A stretch of 9,908 nt of DNA, taken from contig JAGVMW010000026.1 of assembly GCA_020053615.1 (NCBI GenBank), positions 1-9,908 on the forward strand, in the 5' to 3' direction. The stretch is from an archaeon. Its GTDB lineage: Archaea > Nanobdellota > Nanobdellia > Woesearchaeales > GW2011-AR9. The stretch's first letter is position 1, and the number at the start of each line of letters is the position of its first letter. The position numbers and the translations under genes are program-made. The notes under the pieces were generated by a model that worked only from the letters and a program-made list of their open reading frames with translations, was not told where the DNA came from and made no database searches. This document shows positions 1-6,137 of this stretch, in pieces.

Positions 1-11
1 CATTTTTGGCT

Positions 12-17
12 AAAAAA
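12..17 (-). terminator. T6 tract, possible end of the ATPase/VWA transcript
   Basis: On the minus strand a run of six T follows the JAMM-like fragment. Archaeal termination commonly occurs at T-rich tracts. This one is shorter than the three T7 tracts elsewhere in the window, and it lies at the window edge. Confidence 0.25.
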
Positions 18-66
18 CAGTCAAAGAAGAAGAGTTTAGACCAAACTGTCAAATACTATTTTCCAT

Positions 67-189
67 TCAAAATAATGAAAAAGTGTCAAACTTGGGATAC
101 AAGAGAATTCCATCTACTTCTTCAGTCAATCCTGTGAAATTGTCTAATATTTCCTCTAATTTTCTTGGTAAAAGCACTTTTCTGACCAT
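67..189 (-). pseudogene. JAMM/MPN-like N-terminal fragment (40 codons)
   Basis: This short minus-strand frame begins at an ATG preceded by GAGGA six bases upstream, a good Shine-Dalgarno, and ends at TGA after 40 codons. The peptide contains TEEVDGILLY. This resembles the first conserved strand of JAB/JAMM (MPN) isopeptidase-like proteins, where a glutamate in an E-x-x-G-h-L context precedes the catalytic part. The later HxH and S-x2-D elements would lie beyond the stop, and I do not find them in any frame of the remaining 66 bases. It begins 62 bases after the VWA gene stop, so it may have been the third gene of that operon. I read it as a truncated remnant. A genuine 40-aa protein is the alternative, and the family assignment rests on about ten residues. 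Confidence 0.4.
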
Positions 190-251
190 AATATATCCTC
201 ATAATTCCTACTCACTCTCCCGTCAGCTTCACATATGCAGCGGCTAACAAT

Positions 252-3200
252 TTACAACGTTAGCTTTCGATACGTCTCAATCGCTACTCGAGGTAAATGT
301 TCAGGATTAGTAATAATCAAGTAACGCCCAGGACCATAGATTTGATCTAAAACTTCTTTGGATGCTTTTTGGTCCAAACAAAATGCAAAAAGTTCAATGC
401 CCGCCGCTCTTTCTCGGCAAGCTCCTACATAAGTATCCTGAATTCCCGTTATTCCAGTGTATCCTTCATCGTTAGCTAATTCTGTAACAATATCAAAATG
501 TATCTTCCTTCTGGACAAAACATTTTCAAACAAAGTAGGCACATGCTTGTAAAAAGTTCCAGTTCTAGATTGATTAAGTGGAGCTAACAACCCAATCTTA
601 TGTTCAATCTCTGAGGTCACTTTTTCAGAGAAGCTTTTAAAATTATTTACAAATACTTCATTTGGTCCACGACTGGTGTACCCAACTATAGCAAACGAAT
701 CTTCCAGAATCTTAAGCGCTTCCATAAAATAGACTGTGGTCGTCAGTGCATAACTTATCATTCTTTTCTCCCCTAACCATTGCCCTAGATTACGATTTTG
801 ATTTATAGACAACAGTACCGCAATTTCTCTTTCTGTGATTCGACGCTGGACAAAAACATTCGGCTCGGAATTTTGTCCCGCTTCTCTTTCCAATAAATAA
901 TCAGTATAAGCTTGCTCATCAACCTCTCCATCATACATTCTTCGTTTTATAGTGACTCTCTGCGGTTTAATCTGTTCTAATAATGAACATAACTGAACTA
1001 GTTCATTCTTACTAGCCTGTCGGGATCTCTCCAATTGCTGATTAGGAAATCCGCTTGCTTCTCCCATTACCAAGCGAGCTTTTCCTCCTCCTTCTTCGTC
1101 GTAATAAAAGATGGGCTGTCCAACATAACTAGCACCAGTTCGGTTCACTAGATGCAAAGTAGTATTATCTTTCCCATTGACTGCTTCTTTTCGAGTAGGA
1201 GGAATCATAAATCTTTTTTCTAAATTTTCATAGATACGTTTTACTTCTTGTTGTACTCTCAGACTCTGATTCTCAACTGCTTCCCAATCTTGTGGGAGAG
1301 AAGATACTAATTCTTCTAATAATTTATTATAACCTGAAATCGCAGAAAAATCTACTCCTAATAAAATATTTCTTTCTAAAGTTTGCAAAGCTGTGGCTGC
1401 CGTCGGAGCTGTCTCTAATGCAGAAGAGATTTTTTTTCCAGCAGCACCAAAACTTTCCTCAACTCTTTGACTCAAGCTAGGCCATTCATTAGCAATTACA
1501 GCTTTGGCTCGAGCATAGTTTAACTGAATCCAAATGCGATAAGCGTATTGAGGATTAGCAAATTGGTCAAAAAAAACATTTAACTCACCTTCTTTTTTTT
1601 CCTCAAAATATCCATAACGGAAAAAAACAGCCTGGAGTGAAGCTAGATTAGAACATAACTCACGATTTTCCTCTTCGGAAGAGAATAAGTTTACAAATTG
1701 AGGTAGAGCAATTCTTCCTATAGTTGGCAAAGGAAATGAAAAATTATTTGGATGTATTCCCGGTAATTCTTCCAAAGAAAGATTTCGATGAGCATAAAGT
1801 GAAGCTAATCTTCGCCATACTTCTCTTTCTGTTCCTAATTCGTATAGAGAGTCTTCTTCTGATAGTAGCTCCGCACCCAGCCTGGCTCCAGGAGATAATT
1901 CTTGGGAGAGATGCGCTAAAGTGGGTAGTTTTAGTAGTGCAGAGAACCAGTGAGAATATTTCTCTTCCCTCTCTTCTTCTCCTAATGACGATAAGATCCC
2001 CTGACTTTTTTTCAGATACGCTAAAAAAATTTCTTTCTTCTCGGTATGTTTTAGATTCATCTTATCTTGCATGAAATCTAGGAATTCCACCAGACGGTTT
2101 TCTTTTCGAACAATTAAATCAATCATTTTCGGTGATACTTCATTCAATTCCGGAAGAATCGCTTGAAAGAAGTCATCATAATTGGCTCGCTGTAATTCTT
2201 TTCTTTCTATGTCCTCTCTATAAACCGGAAGAGTTTGAAGATAGATAGATTTTACTTTTTTTGAAAAAGATTTAAATGCATCTTCACCTAAAACTTTACA
2301 GCAATTTATTCGCATCTCCAGCGCAGAGAAAGAATGACTTCGTTTCTTTCCCAGGTAATCTAACGTTACTTCATTTATTAATTCGATTAAATGATCATCA
2401 GAGACCTCTGCATATTTCCCATTATGATATTTCTTCCATAATTCACTTAATTCTTTTCCGTTCCAAGAGAATTTACCAATCATTAATTCCCGTAATCGGT
2501 TTTTCTGTTCTCTGTCTGGAGGAGAAAGTTCTAATTCTCGAACCGTGTTTTCAAAAGCAATACCATAAGAAAGCCGGTCTTGAGAATTGGTGATGAAAGA
2601 ATTGGCTCGGCTTACCAATGAAAGTATTTGTTCCAAATGAGGTAAAGCAGAAGGGTCTCTAGCTACTTTTTTTGGAATCAAGTTATATAATAACTGGTTA
2701 CTAGCTAAACCTTCCGTGCCATGCCAACTTCTACTTACTATTTCTAATACTCTTCTTTTTAAAGAGGGAGGTACGGAAGTGAAAGCATCAGTTATCTCTT
2801 TAATAATTTTATCTGACACTGTTTTCCTCAAAGGATACTCTTTTTTAAATCGAAGATTACCCCGCGATTCCTTTGATATTTCTTTAACCAAGCGGGAAAA
2901 GTTTTGATTGAAATGTGAAGCAATCTTCGGTAGTATTTCATTATCTGAGTCAAATGCTTCTTGGGATATTTTAATTATTTCTTCTAGCATTTCTGATGGG
3001 GCTAACATATTGCCGCAATCTAAAGCATACCCATGCACCTCTCCTACCGTTTTGCAGAAAGCCTGAATTTCTAGGTTCTTAAAATGAGTAAGTTCTAGCA
3101 ATTGGTTGAGTAAATAAGAAAAACTAGAATATCCTTCCGAACCATAAATTCGAGCATTCCAGAGTGAATGGATAGCATTAAAATTGGAGATTGGATTGCC

Positions 3201-3770
3201 TTTTCTGAGAAGCGCAGCAATTTTTCCGGCTTGGCCAAGTTCTCCGCCGGTTGCAGTATAAATGTACATCAGATGTTGATATTGAGACAAGGATGTAGTC
3301 TCTACCCCAAAAATGGAAGTTCTCCCTCTTAGAAGAGCGGTGAGATCTTTTTGATCTGGCTTAAATGCTAAAGTAGCATAAAGAAAAGCAGTGCCTCCTT
3401 TAAGAGCAGTAAACTCATTACTATCTTTAGATTTAGATGGTAACTTTTTCTTCAAATCATTTCGAATAGACTCCATTACTTGAGGATGGCTCTCAGCGTA
3501 TCCTAACATATTTTCCAACAATTCTCTTTTGTGAAAAGGAAATTGATGCAAATTATATACTTGCTTAGTCACTTTCATCGTGGTGGTTAGAATATGTTGA
3601 GCAACTTCCAGAGGAAAATTTCTTATTATTTTATGTTTAGGCGGGACTCCTGGATAAGATATCTCTGCTGGCAGATGGTCTTCTAAACTTAATCTATCTA
3701 CCAAATCTTGAGATTCAAACGGCTCTTCCGCTTTCTCGTCCAGTTTGTCATCATCAGATGTGGGAGCCAT
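252..3770 (-). CDS. large CbbO/NorD-like VWA-domain protein with degenerate MIDAS
   Basis: This is a 1172-aa partner of the AAA+ ATPase encoded just upstream. In known pairs (CbbQ/CbbO, NorQ/NorD) the VWA protein is the adaptor through which the ATPase remodels a target enzyme. The C-terminal part matches that family in order. First is a helical stretch around residues 735-765 ending in NEWPSL. Next comes RRMYDGEVD near 943-951 with the following D-x(n)-R-E-A-G segment, then the VWA domain from EREIAVLL (about 980) to about 1145. The usual DxSxS metal motif reads NQNRN (N990, N992, N994), and the later T-D-G reads T-E-L (E1097). The first 600 or so residues are helical and unassigned; CbbO/NorD proteins are usually much shorter overall. 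I chose the ATG at 3770. A TTG at 3785 would add five residues, but a G-run abuts it with no spacing. The gene follows the ATPase stop by about 21 bases, in one operon. Confidence 0.8.
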   Translation of the reverse strand: MAPTSDDDKLDEKAEEPFESQDLVDRLSLEDHLPAEISYPGVPPKHKIIRNFPLEVAQHILTTTMKVTKQVYNLHQFPFHKRELLENMLGYAESHPQVMESIRNDLKKKLPSKSKDSNEFTALKGGTAFLYATLAFKPDQKDLTALLRGRTSIFGVETTSLSQYQHLMYIYTATGGELGQAGKIAALLRKGNPISNFNAIHSLWNARIYGSEGYSSFSYLLNQLLELTHFKNLEIQAFCKTVGEVHGYALDCGNMLAPSEMLEEIIKISQEAFDSDNEILPKIASHFNQNFSRLVKEISKESRGNLRFKKEYPLRKTVSDKIIKEITDAFTSVPPSLKRRVLEIVSRSWHGTEGLASNQLLYNLIPKKVARDPSALPHLEQILSLVSRANSFITNSQDRLSYGIAFENTVRELELSPPDREQKNRLRELMIGKFSWNGKELSELWKKYHNGKYAEVSDDHLIELINEVTLDYLGKKRSHSFSALEMRINCCKVLGEDAFKSFSKKVKSIYLQTLPVYREDIERKELQRANYDDFFQAILPELNEVSPKMIDLIVRKENRLVEFLDFMQDKMNLKHTEKKEIFLAYLKKSQGILSSLGEEEREEKYSHWFSALLKLPTLAHLSQELSPGARLGAELLSEEDSLYELGTEREVWRRLASLYAHRNLSLEELPGIHPNNFSFPLPTIGRIALPQFVNLFSSEEENRELCSNLASLQAVFFRYGYFEEKKEGELNVFFDQFANPQYAYRIWIQLNYARAKAVIANEWPSLSQRVEESFGAAGKKISSALETAPTAATALQTLERNILLGVDFSAISGYNKLLEELVSSLPQDWEAVENQSLRVQQEVKRIYENLEKRFMIPPTRKEAVNGKDNTTLHLVNRTGASYVGQPIFYYDEEGGGKARLVMGEASGFPNQQLERSRQASKNELVQLCSLLEQIKPQRVTIKRRMYDGEVDEQAYTDYLLEREAGQNSEPNVFVQRRITEREIAVLLSINQNRNLGQWLGEKRMISYALTTTVYFMEALKILEDSFAIVGYTSRGPNEVFVNNFKSFSEKVTSEIEHKIGLLAPLNQSRTGTFYKHVPTLFENVLSRRKIHFDIVTELANDEGYTGITGIQDTYVGACRERAAGIELFAFCLDQKASKEVLDQIYGPGRYLIITNPEHLPRVAIETYRKLTL

Positions 3771-3791
3771 GTTTAAGACTGTCAACCCCCA

Positions 3792-4664
3792 TTAGAAACT
3801 TTTCAAATATTCCTCTAAAGCATTAATGTCAGTATCATTGCTGGAGATGGGATAAAATATGTTCTTTCGGATAAGATGAGGAAAGTCCATGCTTAACTTT
3901 AATTCTTGATTTGCTACGTATTCTTCAGCTGCCCTTACCAATAACCTGGTACTGGCGCCTTCTTGCAGATTTATAGCATTAGTTCTTTTACTTTGACGTA
4001 ATTCATTAGCTAGTTTTACCAATTTCTTAGCTAAACTTCCATCGATCCCAGTTTTAGTAGTCAAGATTTTTGTTTCGATATCAGCAGTAGGATAATCCAA
4101 TCTTATCTCAGGAAAACGCTGCTGGGTGCTGGGCTTAAGCTCTTTAGTTTTGATTTGATAACCCCGATTAAAAATAACCACTAACATAAAATTGTCTGGA
4201 ACCTCAATAACTTCATTAATTTTTGGAACAACTAAATAACGTCTTTCGTCGGCTAAACTATGAATCAGAACCCGAGAATCGGGTCGTCCTTCGACGAATT
4301 CATCTAATACCAACATGCCTCCAGTTTTTGCTACAGTATACAAAGGCGCAGGATCCCATTCCTGAAGTTTTCTTCCTAAAAGATGACCTTCTCCGGTATC
4401 TTCATGACAAGGAATCTCGGCATAAACCGGTAAACCTAACCGATGGCACATATATTCGGCTAAAGTAGTTTTTCCACAACCAGTAGGTCCAGTAATACAT
4501 AAAGGGTGACGCGTATGATAAGAAAGAGTGAAGTCATCAATTTCGTGTTTGCCCGTGTCTTCATAATATGGTTGAGATCCTTTATATTCATCAATTCGAT
4601 AAACTTTAGCTTGATGCCTTTCTTCTCTTTTCGGAACGAGTGATTCTTCTTTTTTTGCAGCCAT
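3792..4664 (-). CDS. CbbQ/NirQ/NorQ-family (MoxR-class) AAA+ ATPase
   Basis: A 290-aa ATPase that should form a hexameric ring and use ATP hydrolysis to remodel or activate a target enzyme together with its VWA partner. Visible motifs: Walker A GPTGCGKT (59-66); the family-typical CHEDT...LLGR segment (86-97); Walker B MLVLDE (117-122) followed by E-x-R-x-D; sensor-1 N166 in IFNRGYQ; and KPSTQQRF with the likely arginine finger at R183, followed by the DYP of the CbbQ core. The C-terminal helical lid covers about 200-290. Length is close to the family norm of roughly 260-300 aa. The first 45 residues are charged and not part of the AAA core. The start has GGAG about 11 bases upstream and a leader of about 30 bases from the shared promoter at 4718-4753. 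The family activates Rubisco or NO reductase elsewhere, but neither enzyme is in the window, so the target is unknown. Confidence 0.9.
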   Translation of the reverse strand: MAAKKEESLVPKREERHQAKVYRIDEYKGSQPYYEDTGKHEIDDFTLSYHTRHPLCITGPTGCGKTTLAEYMCHRLGLPVYAEIPCHEDTGEGHLLGRKLQEWDPAPLYTVAKTGGMLVLDEFVEGRPDSRVLIHSLADERRYLVVPKINEVIEVPDNFMLVVIFNRGYQIKTKELKPSTQQRFPEIRLDYPTADIETKILTTKTGIDGSLAKKLVKLANELRQSKRTNAINLQEGASTRLLVRAAEEYVANQELKLSMDFPHLIRKNIFYPISSNDTDINALEEYLKSF

Positions 4665-4717
4665 TTTATTTATTCTCCACTAAACATGTAAGATAGAAGT
4701 GTTTAAAGCAGAGTTAA

Positions 4718-4753
4718 TTTATAAATCTTTTGGAAATTGTTACTTGGTAGTAG
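4718..4753 (-). promoter_or_regulatory. shared promoter copy 1, ATPase/VWA operon
   Basis: Reading on the minus strand: CTACT, 5 nt, GTAA, 6 nt, the BRE CCAAAAGA, then the TATA box TTTATAAA. Two other genes in the window carry the same arrangement with identical spacing. The TATA centre is about 57 bases upstream of the ATPase ATG, implying a leader of about 30 bases that contains a GGAG ribosome-binding site. The CTACT/GTAA part lies where an archaeal activator would bind upstream of the BRE. Confidence 0.8.
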
Positions 4754-4761
4754 AATAACCT

Positions 4762-4777
4762 AAAAAAAGAAAATAAA
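4762..4777 (-). terminator. T-rich terminator of the 168-aa gene transcript
   Basis: On the minus strand the region reads as a T-rich tract ending in seven consecutive T. It lies about 115 bases past the stop of the 168-aa gene and just before the upstream element of the next promoter. The same T7 form ends the two neighbouring units, which fits archaeal poly-T termination. Confidence 0.6.
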
Positions 4778-4812
4778 CTCGACTGCGGTCTCCTAAATTC
4801 GACTGTGGTCTC
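4773..4812. repeat. tandem duplicate of a 20-bp unit
   Basis: Two adjacent 20-bp units lie at 4773-4792 and 4793-4812. They match at 17 of 20 positions and share GAGACC, CAGTCGA and TTTA on the minus strand. They lie in the 3' UTR of the 168-aa gene, next to two hairpins. Each unit has a weakly dyad-symmetric core (GACTGYGGTC), so it could be a paired binding site or part of a structured RNA. Confidence 0.65.
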
Positions 4813-4815
4813 ATA

Positions 4816-4859
4816 ATAGTAAATCAAGTGGCGTCCTTCGGACTTTCTTGATTGACTAT
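4816..4859. repeat. 44-nt hairpin in the 3' UTR of the 168-aa gene
   Basis: The outer arms at 4816-4828 and 4847-4859 pair at 12 of 13 positions; the only mismatch is 4821/4854. An inner GTCC/GGAC stem (4833-4836 with 4840-4843) closes a three-base TTC loop. No U-run follows directly, so it is not by itself an intrinsic terminator. Confidence 0.65.
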
Positions 4860-4860
4860 A

Positions 4861-4880
4861 ATCTCAAAAGCGTTTGAGAT
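4861..4880. repeat. perfect 8-bp inverted repeat after the 168-aa gene
   Basis: ATCTCAAA and TTTGAGAT form a perfect 8-bp stem with a four-base AGCG loop. It starts about 10 bases after the stop codon of the 168-aa gene and is one base from the 44-nt hairpin. It could stabilise the 3' end of the transcript. Confidence 0.6.
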
Positions 4881-4890
4881 AAATCACAGT

Positions 4891-5397
4891 TTATTTCTTT
4901 GATTGCAGGTAAAACCACTTGACGCCCGTATACTTTGAGAATAGGTCTTTCAAAAGTTGAGCATTCTCTTCTACACCACTTTCAGCATTTAAAGCACTTT
5001 CCAACTGACTAAACGTCGGACTTTCTTTAGGAATACAGCTATATTCCAAACTAGCGGGTGCGCTAAATTCAAAAGTTCCGGTTTTAAGATTGCGAGTGAA
5101 TACACGATAAGCAATGTCACCTGTTGGAATATTTGGACTGAAAACATACCTGCGCTGAGCTTCCTGCGCTACCACATTTTCTTCAGTTATAAGTACTGGA
5201 ACTTGCATTCTACCTACATACGCTTCTACTTCTTCAAAATCATGATCTCTTGGAACATAACCATAATCCTGAGCATCGGCAGAGCCGGCAACTAGATTTT
5301 CACGTACATTAAGCATATCGCAACCATCTCTTAAAGCTCTATGTCCTTTTCCCCATCTAGCACAAGCCACTTGATCATCAGATTTAAAGTCTGTCAT
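4891..5397 (-). CDS. 168-aa protein of unknown function
   Basis: I do not recognise this protein. It is soluble, with no signal peptide or membrane segment. The N-terminal third has a polar DDQVACARWGKGHRALRDGC stretch with cysteines at 12 and 26, but no CxxC motif. The middle (about 65-125) alternates hydrophobic and charged residues as in a beta-rich fold. The last 35 residues are probably helical and end in a basic SKK tail. The start is well supported: AGGTGA lies 8 bases upstream of the ATG, and the leader from the shared promoter is about 35 bases. It is transcribed alone, between T7 terminators. Because its promoter matches that of the ATPase/VWA operon, it is a candidate substrate, inhibitor or accessory factor of that machine; this is inference from regulation only. 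Confidence 0.8.
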   Translation of the reverse strand: MTDFKSDDQVACARWGKGHRALRDGCDMLNVRENLVAGSADAQDYGYVPRDHDFEEVEAYVGRMQVPVLITEENVVAQEAQRRYVFSPNIPTGDIAYRVFTRNLKTGTFEFSAPASLEYSCIPKESPTFSQLESALNAESGVEENAQLLKDLFSKYTGVKWFYLQSKK

Positions 5398-5453
5398 TTT
5401 TGTTTCACCTTTAAGTTTAAAACTATTATTTTAAGTGTAATTTATGGGTTTAC

Positions 5454-5489
5454 TTTATAAATCTTTTGGGTGTATTTACCCCAAAGTAG
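5454..5489 (-). promoter_or_regulatory. shared promoter copy 2, 168-aa gene
   Basis: Minus-strand order is CTACT, 5 nt, GTAA, 6 nt, CCAAAAGA, TTTATAAA. The BRE and TATA box are identical to copy 1 over 16 bases and the upstream elements have identical spacing. The TATA centre is about 60 bases from the ATG, giving a leader of about 35 bases with a clear AGGTGA. Confidence 0.8.
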
Positions 5490-5507
5490 TGGATATCACA
5501 TTTTCCT

Positions 5508-5514
5508 AAAAAAA
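5508..5514 (-). terminator. T7 terminator after the 78-aa gene
   Basis: Seven consecutive T on the minus strand begin two bases after the TAA of the 78-aa gene, with no hairpin. This fits archaeal poly-T termination and separates the 78-aa unit from the next promoter. Confidence 0.6.
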
Positions 5515-5515
5515 C

Positions 5516-5752
5516 TTACTCTTCGATTTTATCACGAAGATGATATACTGCCACTAGTTCTCCATCAACAGCTCTAGCTACATCATATCCCTGACCGACC
5601 ATCAAATGACCGTCGTTTAAAGTAGGTCTCTCAAATAAGTCAGTTGGACGTTGATAACTGCCAGGTACAACTTCAGCTTCTTCAAAAAGTTCCCTAACTT
5701 CGTGTTCAACTAAAATAGCTCTTGCTGATTGATATAATTTGTTGGAATTCAT
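5516..5752 (-). CDS. 78-aa protein of unknown function
   Basis: I do not recognise this small acidic protein. The N-terminal 30 residues look helical (YQSARAILVEHEVRELFEEA). The rest is a compact mixed segment with R-P-T-D-L-F-E-R-P-T and a predicted strand pair near the C-terminus (ARAVDGELVAVYHLRD). It has no cysteines and no membrane segment. The TATA centre lies only about 28 bases from the ATG, so the mRNA should be leaderless or nearly so. This fits the lack of a convincing Shine-Dalgarno. It sits between T7 terminators and uses the same 36-bp promoter as the 168-aa gene and the ATPase/VWA operon. That regulatory link is the only clue to function. Confidence 0.75.
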   Translation of the reverse strand: MNSNKLYQSARAILVEHEVRELFEEAEVVPGSYQRPTDLFERPTLNDGHLMVGQGYDVARAVDGELVAVYHLRDKIEE

Positions 5753-5776
5753 TCTATCTCAGAAAAGTATATGTAG

Positions 5777-5812
5777 TATATAAGTCTTTTGGTTAGAATT
5801 ACCAGATAGTAG
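5777..5812 (-). promoter_or_regulatory. shared promoter copy 3, 78-aa gene
   Basis: Minus-strand order is CTACT, 5 nt, GTAA, 6 nt, CCAAAAGA, CTTATATA. The TATA box differs from copies 1 and 2 at two positions, while CTACT, GTAA, BRE and all spacings are unchanged. Immediately upstream, copies 1 and 3 also share GGTT. The TATA-to-ATG distance is about 28 bases, shorter than in the other two copies. Confidence 0.75.
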
Positions 5813-5839
5813 TATCAACCGTGGAGAGAGATATAATTT

Positions 5840-5846
5840 AAAAAAA
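5840..5846 (-). terminator. T7 terminator of the PAC2 operon
   Basis: Seven consecutive T on the minus strand start three bases after the stop of the 88-aa gene, with no stem-loop. It ends the PAC2/88-aa operon before the shared promoter of the 78-aa gene. Confidence 0.55.
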
Positions 5847-5849
5847 TAT

Positions 5850-6116
5850 TTATCTCTTCAACAACCTTTCCCAATAACTCAAATATCCTAGAACCCGACT
5901 TTTGGCATCGATTAGAAACAAACGTTCTTCCGAACCCAAAGGGTTGCGAGTATTAATCTTTCGCAACATTTCCGTCAAATCTCGCAACATCAGTCGCGCT
6001 TCGCTCTGCCACTGGCTCAACGGCTTGGTAGCAACAATAGACTGCAGCTTTAAATGACGTTGTGCTAACGCTTCGAATTCTGGTTTAAGTGTATCACTTC
6101 TTATACGCGCTTCCAT
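5850..6116 (-). CDS. 88-aa helical protein of unknown function, downstream of PAC2
   Basis: A small basic protein that looks almost wholly alpha-helical (for example EARLMLRDLTEMLRKI and AKSRVLGYLSYWERLLKR). It has no cysteines, signal peptide or membrane segment. I recognise no family. The ATG has GGAG about 8 bases upstream and follows the PAC2 stop by 21 bases, so the two are almost certainly co-transcribed. A T7 tract directly after its stop ends the unit. Its position suggests a partner or client of the PAC2 protein, but nothing in its sequence shows this. Confidence 0.75.
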   Translation of the reverse strand: MEARIRSDTLKPEFEALAQRHLKLQSIVATKPLSQWQSEARLMLRDLTEMLRKINTRNPLGSEERLFLIDAKSRVLGYLSYWERLLKR

Positions 6117-6137
6117 CTTATATCTCCAGTTATTGCT

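Noticed and set aside
20..90. Three GTCAAA copies at 20, 48 and 85 as an operator array
   Set aside because: The spacing is irregular (28 and 37 bases) and the flanks differ. In AT-rich DNA this can occur by chance.
252..4664. Naming the pair CbbQ/CbbO or NorQ/NorD as Rubisco or NO-reductase activators
   Set aside because: The family resemblance is clear but no Rubisco or NO-reductase gene is in the window, and the VWA protein is atypical in length and metal site. A specific symbol would overstate the evidence.
4773..4812. Tandem 20-bp repeats as a minimal CRISPR
   Set aside because: There are only two units and they are directly adjacent with no spacer, next to no cas gene. A tandem duplication explains them.
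4816..4880. The two hairpins as intrinsic terminators
   Set aside because: Neither is followed by a U-run on either strand. The T7 tract at 4762-4768 is the better terminator for the minus-strand transcript.
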